A program made the translations under genes and the position numbers. From the NCBI GenBank assembly GCA_035373625.1, contig DAOSNS010000024.1, positions 1 to 64,000 of the forward strand: a stretch of DNA of 64,000 bases, in the 5' to 3' direction. The notes under the pieces are model-generated. The model did not search any database, was not told where the DNA came from, and was given only the letters and a program-made list of their open reading frames with translations. Shown here piece by piece: positions 33,973 through 40,876 of this stretch. Within the stretch, counting starts at the first letter, position 1, and every line of letters begins with the position of its first letter. The stretch comes from DSWT01 sp035373625 (lineage in GTDB: Bacteria; Chloroflexota; Anaerolineae; B4-G1; SLSP01).

Positions 33973-35097
33973 TCAAACGGCTACGGCACGCCGATACACC
34001 CGATGCCGTTTGTACCAGCGCGCGCCGATGGCGTTCATATCGCCCAGGCTCTTGAGATTCGTTTCCATCACCTGGGCCAAATCGCAATGATCGGCGTGCG
34101 AGGCTTTTAAGGTTTTGGCAAATTCGACATAGAGCAATGTACTGCCGCCCAGGCCTTGATACTCCGGCAGCAGGCCAATGCCGTTGGCACTCATCCACCG
34201 GGTACGTTTGAACTCCGCCAGCACGCGGATCCAGCCAAAAGGCCACAGGCGTCCGCGCGTTTTCTTGAGGGCCTCGGAGATGTCCGGGAAGACGAAGGCG
34301 AATCCGGCAATGTCGTCGTCCTTCATCACGATCTTCATCAGCTTGGGATCGGCGACCGACAGCAATTGCCTGCCGATCATCTGTACTTCGTCATCGTCCA
34401 GCGGATAATAACCCCAGACTTGGGTGAAGGCTTCGTTATTCACTTTTTGGATTTTGGGAATCCAGGCACGCAACTCGCGCTTGGTGGTGAAAGTTTTCAC
34501 CCAGAAACCACGCCGTTCTTTGATCTTCTCGGCAAGCTCATAAAAGCGTGGTTCAAGGTCCTGCCCACGCTCGACATAGCCGGAAAGGTAATCAACCTCT
34601 TTCTCAAAACCCGCAGCTTCCACAAAGCGGGGATAATAGGCGTAGTTGTAAGGCATGCTCAGCGCCGCGCGGTGCTCAAAGCCTTCGATGAGAATCCCCG
34701 GCGCGTCCGTGCGCAAGAAACCTTTGGGGCCGTACAAGGTATCGAGGCCGCGTCGCGCTGCCCACCCGGCTGCCGCGTCGAGGAGCGCGCGCGCCGTCGT
34801 GACATCGTCAACCACATCGAAGTAGTAGAAAAACGCAACCTTGCGCCGGTTGTAGTCGTTGTAACGGCGGTTTTCGAGCACGGCAATGCGCCCGACAACG
34901 TCGCGGCCTTCCTCGGCAAGGAAGAAGTCGGCGTCGGAGTGCTTATAGAAAGGATAACGCCGCCGGTCGAGCGTCGCCTTGACGCCTGAAACCAGCGGCG
35001 GCATCCATTGCGGACAATCCGCGTAGAGGTCAAACGGAAATTCGACGAACCGCCGAACATCTCGGCGGTTCTCGGTGTCTAACTGGCGAATCCTCAT
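33973..35097 (-). CDS. GNAT-like acyltransferase family protein
   Basis: A 374-aa soluble protein with a GNAT-like layout: an N-terminal half (about 1-190; RFVEFPFDLYADCPQWMPPL, FFLAEEGRDVVGRIAVLENRRYNDY, DTLYGPKGFLRTDAPGILIEG) and a C-terminal acyl-CoA-like domain (about 250-374; DDDIAGFAFVFPDISEALKK, GIGLLPEYQGLGGSTLLYVEF). The Q-G-L-G-G segment fits the pyrophosphate loop of GNAT enzymes. This protein type is common in Chloroflexota and Bacteroidota but uncharacterised. It begins 7 bp after the AIM24 gene and belongs to the same operon. Substrate unknown. Confidence 0.65.
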   Translation of the reverse strand: MRIRQLDTENRRDVRRFVEFPFDLYADCPQWMPPLVSGVKATLDRRRYPFYKHSDADFFLAEEGRDVVGRIAVLENRRYNDYNRRKVAFFYYFDVVDDVTTARALLDAAAGWAARRGLDTLYGPKGFLRTDAPGILIEGFEHRAALSMPYNYAYYPRFVEAAGFEKEVDYLSGYVERGQDLEPRFYELAEKIKERRGFWVKTFTTKRELRAWIPKIQKVNNEAFTQVWGYYPLDDDEVQMIGRQLLSVADPKLMKIVMKDDDIAGFAFVFPDISEALKKTRGRLWPFGWIRVLAEFKRTRWMSANGIGLLPEYQGLGGSTLLYVEFAKTLKASHADHCDLAQVMETNLKSLGDMNAIGARWYKRHRVYRRAVAV

Positions 35098-35104
35098 AGG
35101 AAAA

Positions 35105-35788
35105 TCAGGAGCTTTTGGTGGGCATGTACTTTGCCAGCTTGGCTGCCAGGTTCGAGAGCGGCAGGCTCTGCAACCAGATCTTGCCGGGACCGGTCAGCGT
35201 CGCCAGGAACAGGCCTTCACCGCCGAACAACATGTTCGTCAATCCCTTGACCATGGTGATGTCATATTTGACGCTCGGCTCAAAGAGCGCGATGTGACCG
35301 GGATCAACCTTCATGGTTTCACCGGGGAGCAAGGTATACTCGCGCACTTCGCCGGGGATTTCCAAAAAGGCGGTGCCGGGACCGGTGATCTCCTGCAAGA
35401 TAAACCCCTCGCCGCCGAAGAACCCCGTGCCGAGCCGCTTGCGGAAGTGCATTTTCATCTCGACGGAGCTTTCGGCACACATAAAAGCGTCTTTCTCACA
35501 GATCAAACTTTGGCCGGCCTCCAGCTTGAAGGCGAGAACGTGTCCGGGTGCTTCCGGGGTGAAGACGATCAATGCTTCGGGATCGCGGCTGGTGTAAGTC
35601 GTCATAAAGAGCGATTCCCTGGCCAATGCGCGCCCCAGGCCCTTCATCAGCCCGCCTTTGGTGTTGGTCGTCATCTCGATGTTGCCCTTCATCCAGGCCA
35701 TCCCGCCGGACTCGGTGTACATAGATTCCCCGTTGCTCAGGTAGACTTCCAACGTCGGGAGTACTGCTCCATGGATCTCGTAACGCAT
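35105..35788 (-). CDS. AIM24 / TIGR00266 family protein
   Basis: A 227-aa beta-rich protein of the AIM24 (TIGR00266) family, whose bacterial members have no proven role; the yeast namesake acts in the mitochondrial inner membrane. Family features are the repeated GES/GGMAWM motifs: YLSNGESMYTESGGMAWMKGNI at 18-39 (only part quoted), GGLMKGLGRALARESLFMTTYTS, GEGFILQEITGPGTAFLEIPGE and GGEGLFLATLTGPGKIWLQSLP. GAGGAGGTG precedes the ATG at 35788. It is the first gene of a five-gene operon that includes a cell-wall transpeptidase. Confidence 0.9.
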   Translation of the reverse strand: MRYEIHGAVLPTLEVYLSNGESMYTESGGMAWMKGNIEMTTNTKGGLMKGLGRALARESLFMTTYTSRDPEALIVFTPEAPGHVLAFKLEAGQSLICEKDAFMCAESSVEMKMHFRKRLGTGFFGGEGFILQEITGPGTAFLEIPGEVREYTLLPGETMKVDPGHIALFEPSVKYDITMVKGLTNMLFGGEGLFLATLTGPGKIWLQSLPLSNLAAKLAKYMPTKSS

Positions 35789-35832
35789 GGCATCACCTCC
35801 TCAGGTGTGTGGTTAAAGAAATAAGTATCTTC

Positions 35833-35860
35833 ATTATAGCATAATGCAGGATGATGACAA
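35833..35860 (-). promoter_or_regulatory. Promoter of the AIM24-to-TPR operon
   Basis: TTGTCA (35860-35855), 16-bp spacer ending in TGC (extended -10) and perfect TATAAT (35838-35833). Expected leader of about 38 nt. Confidence 0.75.
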
Positions 35861-35868
35861 TAGGGTGT

Positions 35869-35906
35869 TGGGACGTTTGAACGTTCTGGCGCTGGAACGT
35901 TCAAAC
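35869..35906. terminator. Hairpin after homocysteine methyltransferase gene
   Basis: GGACGTTTGAACGTTC and GGAACGTTCAAACG form a 13-14-bp stem around TGGCGCT just after the stop at 35909. No strong T-run follows on the minus strand. Confidence 0.6.
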
Positions 35907-35908
35907 GC

Positions 35909-36787
35909 TTAACAAGGCTTGAGGACTGCGGCCACGGCCCGGATGTGTTCCGGCGTACTGCCGCAGCAGCCGCCGAAGATTTTGACGCCGGCTTCGTTCA
36001 CAAACCGCTGCGCGTACTCGGCCATAATCTCCGGCGTCACATCGTAGACTAAGTCACCGCCTTCGGCATGCGGCAAACCGGCGTTCGGTTTGGCCATCAA
36101 GACGGCTTCGGGGACGGTAGCGCGCATTTTAAGAACCGCCTCCAGCGTCTCGGTCAGCGTGCGCCCGCAATTGGCGCCTATGACGGCTACGCCCAGCCCC
36201 CACAAAGTCTGCGCAGCTCTCTCCGGCTTGACGCCCATCATCGTGCGCCCTTTGGTGTCGAAGCTCATCGTCGCCAGGATGGGCAGATCGGTGACCTGCC
36301 GCACCCCTTCAATGGCAGCGGTCATTTCGTTCAAGTCGCTCATCGTTTCGATGAGGATGGCATCCACGCCGCCTTCGACCAGGGCGGCGGCCTGCGCTGC
36401 GAATCCGGCGACGGCTTCGGAGCGGGCGAGCGGGCCAAGCGGTTCGAGCATCTGTCCGGTGGGGCCAATGTCACCGATCACCAGCGTCTGCTCGCCGGCG
36501 ACCTCGCGGGCCAGTCGCGCTGCCGCAAGATTGACAGCATGCACCTGCTCGCGCAAGCCATCGCGTTCCAGACGCACGGGTGTGCCCCCGAAGGTGTTGG
36601 TGAGGATCATATCTGCGCCGGCATCAATGTAGGCTTTGTAGAGCGCGCGGACGGCAGCGGCATTTTCGAGATTCCAGCGTTCCGGTGCGGCACCGGGCTT
36701 CAGCCCGGCCTTTTGCAACATCGTCCCGGTGGCTCCGTCCGCAACCAGAACAGGCTTTTGATTTAGCAATGTGGTGAATTTGGACAT
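35909..36787 (-). CDS. Homocysteine S-methyltransferase family protein
   Basis: A 292-aa TIM-barrel enzyme that uses a zinc-bound homocysteine as methyl acceptor, making methionine. The start VLVADGATGTMLQKAGL, then ILTNTFGGTPVRL, and the three zinc ligands Cys207 (GANCG), Cys274 and Cys275 (GGCCGSTPEH) are all present. It lacks the pterin and cobalamin domains of full MetH, so it either uses S-methylmethionine/SAM-type donors (MmuM) or forms part of a split MetH. No partner is adjacent. The gene has a 150-bp upstream gap holding a GGGATT-type palindrome, with no riboswitch recognised there. Confidence 0.9.
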   Translation of the reverse strand: MSKFTTLLNQKPVLVADGATGTMLQKAGLKPGAAPERWNLENAAAVRALYKAYIDAGADMILTNTFGGTPVRLERDGLREQVHAVNLAAARLAREVAGEQTLVIGDIGPTGQMLEPLGPLARSEAVAGFAAQAAALVEGGVDAILIETMSDLNEMTAAIEGVRQVTDLPILATMSFDTKGRTMMGVKPERAAQTLWGLGVAVIGANCGRTLTETLEAVLKMRATVPEAVLMAKPNAGLPHAEGGDLVYDVTPEIMAEYAQRFVNEAGVKIFGGCCGSTPEHIRAVAAVLKPC

Positions 36788-36804
36788 AGTGACCTCCGAT
36801 CAGC

Positions 36805-36850
36805 GAATTAGGAATTGGGGAATAGGGAATGGTGAACCTGGCAATGCCTG
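36805..36850. repeat. Partial GGATTAGGGATTGG-type repeat
   Basis: GAATTAGGAATTGGGGAATAGG-like sequence at 36805-36832, with a short CCTGGCA..TGCCTGG inverted pair after it, lies upstream of the methyltransferase gene. It matches one arm of the palindromes at 16387 and 24149. Confidence 0.45.
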
Positions 36851-36938
36851 GTCCTTACCCCCTGAACCTCACATAACCAACCCTCAACCCACAATCCTAT
36901 AATACCACGGAAACAAGATTTGCCACGCTATGTAGAGA

Positions 36939-38543
36939 TCAGCGGACGGTAATCGCGTCAACGCTGACGGTTCCGTCGAGCGCGGTGAGGGTGAGCGTTT
37001 CACGCCGGGGACGCAGATGACGCGAGAGGACAACCGGTGCGCCACGCAGGTTCAAATCACGGCTGTTGCCGGCGGCGTCGGTGACGCGCAGCGTGCCTTC
37101 CTCAGGGCCCGGCATGAGCGTGAGCACACGGCCTTCCCAGGTGAAGGTGATGGTTGCGCCGGGCGTCGCCGTGGCGCGATACCCGCCGAGCACGGCGGTG
37201 GGATCGGTCACATCATCCCACGTGCCTGCGTAGGTCAGTTGCCAGCTTCTTTCTTGATGGTATCCCGCGTAGAGTGTCGGCTCCAGAGTGTTGAGGTAGG
37301 CGGACAGGCTGTCGTAGATGGGCAGCGGCGTGAAATCCGGCTCGACCATGCGGAAGTAGTACATCGGCTGATCGCGCTCTGCATCAGAAGCGCGCTTGAA
37401 GAACCACACCGTCGTCACGCCAACCCAGGGCCACTCACGTTGAATGCGTTCGTAGGCCAGCGGCGCATAACGCGCCTGCTGTTCCGGTGTCACCCGCCCA
37501 TAACGCGCTTCGATGCCCTCCGGCGCGGCGTTGCTGTTCATCTCGCTGATCCAGATGGGCTTGTGTGCATCGCCGTTGGCCACCATCACATCGCGCACCC
37601 ACAGCGGACGCGAGAAATTGACCTGATTCTGCGTGGGGCGCAACCGGTGATCGGTGGGGCCAGACCAGAGCATATAGTCGTTGACGGCCATCACGTCAAA
37701 GCACGCGCCCGCGCCCGCATCGTACATCCGCTGCAAGAAGATCACGTCCATCAGGTTGTTGCCGGCATACGCCGGATTCCACGTGCCGAGTTCGGCGGTG
37801 GGCGCCATCGCACCGCTGATAACGACGGCCTGCGGATCGGCGGCCTTGACGCGCGCATAAGCCAGGCACAACAACGCCGTGTACGCTTCGGGGTCCACCG
37901 GCTGATTGCCCCATTCCGGGTAGATGTTCGGCTCGTTCCAAATCTGGTAGAAGCGGATGCGTCCGGCGTAGCGGGAGACTACGGCACCGACGTAATCGCC
38001 GTAATCCGCGAAGTCATCCGGCGGACCAAACGCGCCGCGCGCGACACCATCGTGGCGGCTCCATTCGGGCGGCGCTTCCAGCCGGGCGATGATCTCTAAA
38101 CCGTACTGCTCCGCCAGGGTCACGATGTTGTCGTACTTGTCCCAGGCCGAGCGATATGGCTCGTGGCGGCGGTCTTCAAAGTCGCCTTTGCCGTGGATTT
38201 CGATGTCGTACCAGGGAAACGATTGACGGATCCAGTGAAACCCGGCATCGGCAATCATCTGCAGGGAACGCGCACGCTTTTCCGGCTCGACTTCTTGTTC
38301 CAAAAAGGTATTCACACCAAAGGGGGGCAGATCGGTGTAAGCCACAGCCACATCATCCGCCGTCTGCGGCAGAGGGCGAGTCCAGCGGAAGGCCCATTGC
38401 ACCAGGCCACGCAATTGAGGAATCAGCCGTTCCTCACCGGTTATGGCAAACAGGCGCGCCCGTGGATCGGGCAACAACCACGCAGCACTGAAAAACGTCA
38501 CAAGGGCAAGGAAGATGAGGACAGGCCAGAATCGCCGGATCAT
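36939..38543 (-). CDS. Membrane-anchored clan GH-A-like glycosidase
   Basis: A 534-aa protein with an N-terminal helix (FWPVLIFLALVTFFSAAWLLP) as signal anchor and a TIM-barrel domain (about 60-420). Clan GH-A features are LEIIARLEAPPEWSR, the acid/base Glu204 in YQIWNEPN and the probable nucleophile Glu334 in IWISEMN, similar to GH39/GH5 proteins. The C-terminal 100 residues form a beta domain (ITFTWEGRVLTLMPGPEEGTL..). It probably cleaves a beta-linked glycan outside the cell; the substrate is open. ATG at 38543 is chosen because it lies 7 bp after the upstream stop and starts the anchor helix; the codon at 38597 would overlap the upstream gene. Confidence 0.8.
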   Translation of the reverse strand: MIRRFWPVLIFLALVTFFSAAWLLPDPRARLFAITGEERLIPQLRGLVQWAFRWTRPLPQTADDVAVAYTDLPPFGVNTFLEQEVEPEKRARSLQMIADAGFHWIRQSFPWYDIEIHGKGDFEDRRHEPYRSAWDKYDNIVTLAEQYGLEIIARLEAPPEWSRHDGVARGAFGPPDDFADYGDYVGAVVSRYAGRIRFYQIWNEPNIYPEWGNQPVDPEAYTALLCLAYARVKAADPQAVVISGAMAPTAELGTWNPAYAGNNLMDVIFLQRMYDAGAGACFDVMAVNDYMLWSGPTDHRLRPTQNQVNFSRPLWVRDVMVANGDAHKPIWISEMNSNAAPEGIEARYGRVTPEQQARYAPLAYERIQREWPWVGVTTVWFFKRASDAERDQPMYYFRMVEPDFTPLPIYDSLSAYLNTLEPTLYAGYHQERSWQLTYAGTWDDVTDPTAVLGGYRATATPGATITFTWEGRVLTLMPGPEEGTLRVTDAAGNSRDLNLRGAPVVLSRHLRPRRETLTLTALDGTVSVDAITVR

Positions 38544-38550
38544 ACCGACA

Positions 38551-38925
38551 TCAGCGGCTCGTTGCCTGGAGGGAACGCTCTTCAAGCAACACGGCAACGG
38601 CTAACGGCTGTTCTTTGCTGAGGTAGGCTTGAACGTCCTGAAGGGATTTCTCGTAAAGCTCAAGCAGCGCATCATCGTCCCCCTTGAAGCCGCCGATGGT
38701 ACGGCGAGCGCACGTACAGCAACCCAGTGAGGCGCGATAACTGTCAAGGTCACAGGTCAAACAGCTCCCCAGCTTGATCATCATCAACCCAAAGGCCAAC
38801 ACTTCTTCGTGATTGTGGGGCAAAAAAGCCACCCGCTCGATCAAGTGTTGCCATTTTGGGCCGCGCAGGTCCCGCAGTTGTTGGATACAACGAGGGGGGA
38901 AAAGAATCTCACTATCTGGATACAT
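38551..38925 (-). CDS. Small Cys-rich protein of unknown function
   Basis: A 124-aa soluble protein with no recognised family. Residues about 54-71 hold six cysteines or close neighbours in CLTCDLDSYRASLGCCTCAR, a spacing (CxxC, then CCxC) suited to a metal or Fe-S site. The rest is helical and acidic (GDDDALLELYEKSLQDVQAYL). It lies directly upstream of the GH-A-like gene (7-bp gap) and is transcribed from a good promoter with an unusual leader hairpin. It has no signal peptide, so it probably stays in the cytoplasm. Function cannot be deduced. Confidence 0.7.
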   Translation of the reverse strand: MYPDSEILFPPRCIQQLRDLRGPKWQHLIERVAFLPHNHEEVLAFGLMMIKLGSCLTCDLDSYRASLGCCTCARRTIGGFKGDDDALLELYEKSLQDVQAYLSKEQPLAVAVLLEERSLQATSR

Positions 38926-38943
38926 TTTGCCCTATGATTGCCT

Positions 38944-39008
38944 CTCTCAAAACAAAGATGTGTTCCGAGAAAATGCCTGATATGCGAAGCTCTCTTTGTT
39001 TGGGAGAG
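38944..39008. repeat. Inverted repeat in the divergent intergenic region
   Basis: CTCTCAAAACAAAGA (38944-38958) pairs with TCTTTGTTTGGGAGAG (38993-39008), 34-nt loop. It lies in the 5' leader of the minus-strand transcript, downstream of its -10, so it could be a leader structure or an operator. Confidence 0.6.
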
Positions 39009-39025
39009 CCTGTAAAACAAAGTCT

Positions 39026-39054
39026 ATCATAACACAAGACGGACACTTTTTCAA
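39026..39054 (-). promoter_or_regulatory. Promoter of the Cys-rich protein / GH-A-like operon
   Basis: TTGAAA (39054-39049), 17-bp spacer, TATGAT (39031-39026). Leader of about 95 nt, holding the inverted repeat at 38944-39008. Confidence 0.65.
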
Positions 39055-39098
39055 GGGTTTTTCCGAGATTTTTTAAGGAATTTCGAGGAAAATCCGGC

Positions 39099-39126
39099 TT
39101 TACAAAACATCCGAAAACGGTATACT
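39099..39126 (+). promoter_or_regulatory. Promoter of the TGS-uridine kinase gene
   Basis: TTTACA (39099-39104), 16-bp spacer, TATACT (39121-39126). The start would lie near 39133, giving a very short leader with AAGGGGAG as ribosome-binding site. Confidence 0.55.
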
Positions 39127-39151
39127 CACGAAGTTGAAGGGGAGAATGACG

Positions 39152-40864
39152 ATGACCGAATCAAACGTAAGAATAGCACAGCCCCGGGATACGGTGCAGG
39201 TGACGTTGCCGGGCGATTTGACCCTCGAAGGTCCCCTGGGAACAACCGTTGAGACATTTCTGCGGGCGGCGTTTCCGGATCCGCCTGTGCCCTACATCGT
39301 GGCGCTGGTAGATGGGAAGTTGCGTGAACTGACCTACGCCGTCAAGCGGGACTGCAAAGTCGAGCCGCTTGATCTATCGCAATCCGACGGCGTGCGGGTG
39401 TATCGGCGTTCGCTGTCTTTCCTGATGGTGGCGGCAGCGCACAAGCTCTTTCCGGGCGTCGAGATCTTTGTGGATCACTCGTTGCCTTTCGGGGGCTATT
39501 TCTGTGAGGTCCGCAACCGCACGCCGTTCACCGACGCTGAATTACAGGCGCTTGCCGATGAAATGTGGCGCATGGTGGAAGCCGACCTGCCGATCGTCCG
39601 CATGAACCTTCCGCTGGAAGAAGCGCTGGCGATTTTCGAGAAACGCGGTGAGGCCGACAAGGTCTTGCTCTTCCAGGGGCGGGAACGCAGCAAGAAAGCC
39701 TACCTTCAGATATACGCGCTGGAAGACTATCAAGACTATTTCCACGGCTATATGGTGCCCTCGACGGGCTATCTGAAATACTTTCAGCTGCTGTGTTGGG
39801 AAGATGGCTTCATCCTGCAATTCCCGCGCCGCCACGACCCGACACACTTGCAACCCATCCAGCAGAACCCGCAGTTGCTTTCCGTTTTCCGCGAGTACGG
39901 GCAATGGCTGCGCCTGCTCGGCACCGAAAGCGTCGGCGAATTGAACGAGGTCGTCGCCCGTGGCGAATTGAACAAGACGATCCTGGTCTCCGAGGCACTC
40001 CACGAACACCGCATCTCCGACATCGCCGATCAGATTTGGGAACGGCACGAAGATGTGCGGGTCGTGCTCATCGCCGGGCCCTCTTCTTCCGGCAAGACGA
40101 CCTTCTCCAAACGACTGGGCGTGCAATTGCTGGCGCATGGTATCCGCCCCCTGGCGCTCGAATTGGATAATTATTTCCACAACCGTGAAGATACCCCGCG
40201 TGACGAGAACGGTGAATATGATTTCGAGGCCATCGAGGCGTTGGACATTGCCTTCTTCAACACGCAGCTTCAGTCGCTCCTGCAGGGCGACGAAGTGCAG
40301 CTCCCCCGGTTCAATTTCTTCACCGGCAAGCGCGAAGCCGGGGCCAAGGCGCGCCTGCGCCCCGGTCAGATTGTAATTGTCGAGGGGATTCACGGCCTCA
40401 ACCCCGATCTCATCTACGCTTTACCGAACACGGCGATCTTCCGCATCTACGTTTCCGCGCTCACACAACTTAATCTGGACCGCCATAACCGCGTGCCGAC
40501 AACCGATACGCGCTTGATCCGGCGCATCACGCGCGACGCGCGCACGCGCGGCTACAATGCCACGGAGACCATCGTCCGCTGGGAAAGCGTCCGTCGTGGT
40601 GAAAAACGCCACATCTTCCCCTATCAGGAAAACGCCGATGTGATGTTCAACTCGGCTCTGGTCTATGAATTGTCCGTACTCAAACCGCTGGCCGAGCCAC
40701 TCCTGCTGCAGGTGGATTCCGATTCGCGGCAGTGGGTGGAAGCCAAACGGCTGCTCACCTTTCTCCAATGGTTCCTGCCCGCAAACCCCGACCAGGTACC
40801 GGAGAACTCAATCCTGCGTGAGTTTATCGGCGGCTCATCGCTGGAAGAATTTCACTGGGACTGA
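39152..40864 (+). CDS. Nucleoside kinase: TGS domain + ThrRS-type editing-like domain + uridine kinase domain
   Basis: A 570-aa fusion known in several bacteria. An N-terminal TGS domain (about 12-75; TLEGPLGTTVETFLRAAFPD) is followed by a region like the second additional domain of threonyl-tRNA synthetase (about 75-230; LMVAAAHKLFPGVEIFVDHSLPFGGYFCEV). The C-terminal kinase (about 295-500) has P-loop GPSSSGKTTF (309-318), LELDNYFHNREDTPRDENGEYDFEAIEALD and VEGIHGLNPDL. It likely phosphorylates a nucleoside; the role of the ThrRS-like part is unknown. ATG at 39152 has the best spacing to AAGGGGAG; ATG at 39146 is too close. The next gene starts 12 bp downstream. Confidence 0.88.
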   Translation: MTESNVRIAQPRDTVQVTLPGDLTLEGPLGTTVETFLRAAFPDPPVPYIVALVDGKLRELTYAVKRDCKVEPLDLSQSDGVRVYRRSLSFLMVAAAHKLFPGVEIFVDHSLPFGGYFCEVRNRTPFTDAELQALADEMWRMVEADLPIVRMNLPLEEALAIFEKRGEADKVLLFQGRERSKKAYLQIYALEDYQDYFHGYMVPSTGYLKYFQLLCWEDGFILQFPRRHDPTHLQPIQQNPQLLSVFREYGQWLRLLGTESVGELNEVVARGELNKTILVSEALHEHRISDIADQIWERHEDVRVVLIAGPSSSGKTTFSKRLGVQLLAHGIRPLALELDNYFHNREDTPRDENGEYDFEAIEALDIAFFNTQLQSLLQGDEVQLPRFNFFTGKREAGAKARLRPGQIVIVEGIHGLNPDLIYALPNTAIFRIYVSALTQLNLDRHNRVPTTDTRLIRRITRDARTRGYNATETIVRWESVRRGEKRHIFPYQENADVMFNSALVYELSVLKPLAEPLLLQVDSDSRQWVEAKRLLTFLQWFLPANPDQVPENSILREFIGGSSLEEFHWD

Positions 40865-40876
40865 GTTTTGACGTCT

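Noticed and set aside
36788..36938. SAM or cobalamin riboswitch before the homocysteine methyltransferase gene
   Set aside because: No conserved core motif or matching stem set was found; only a repeat-type palindrome is present.
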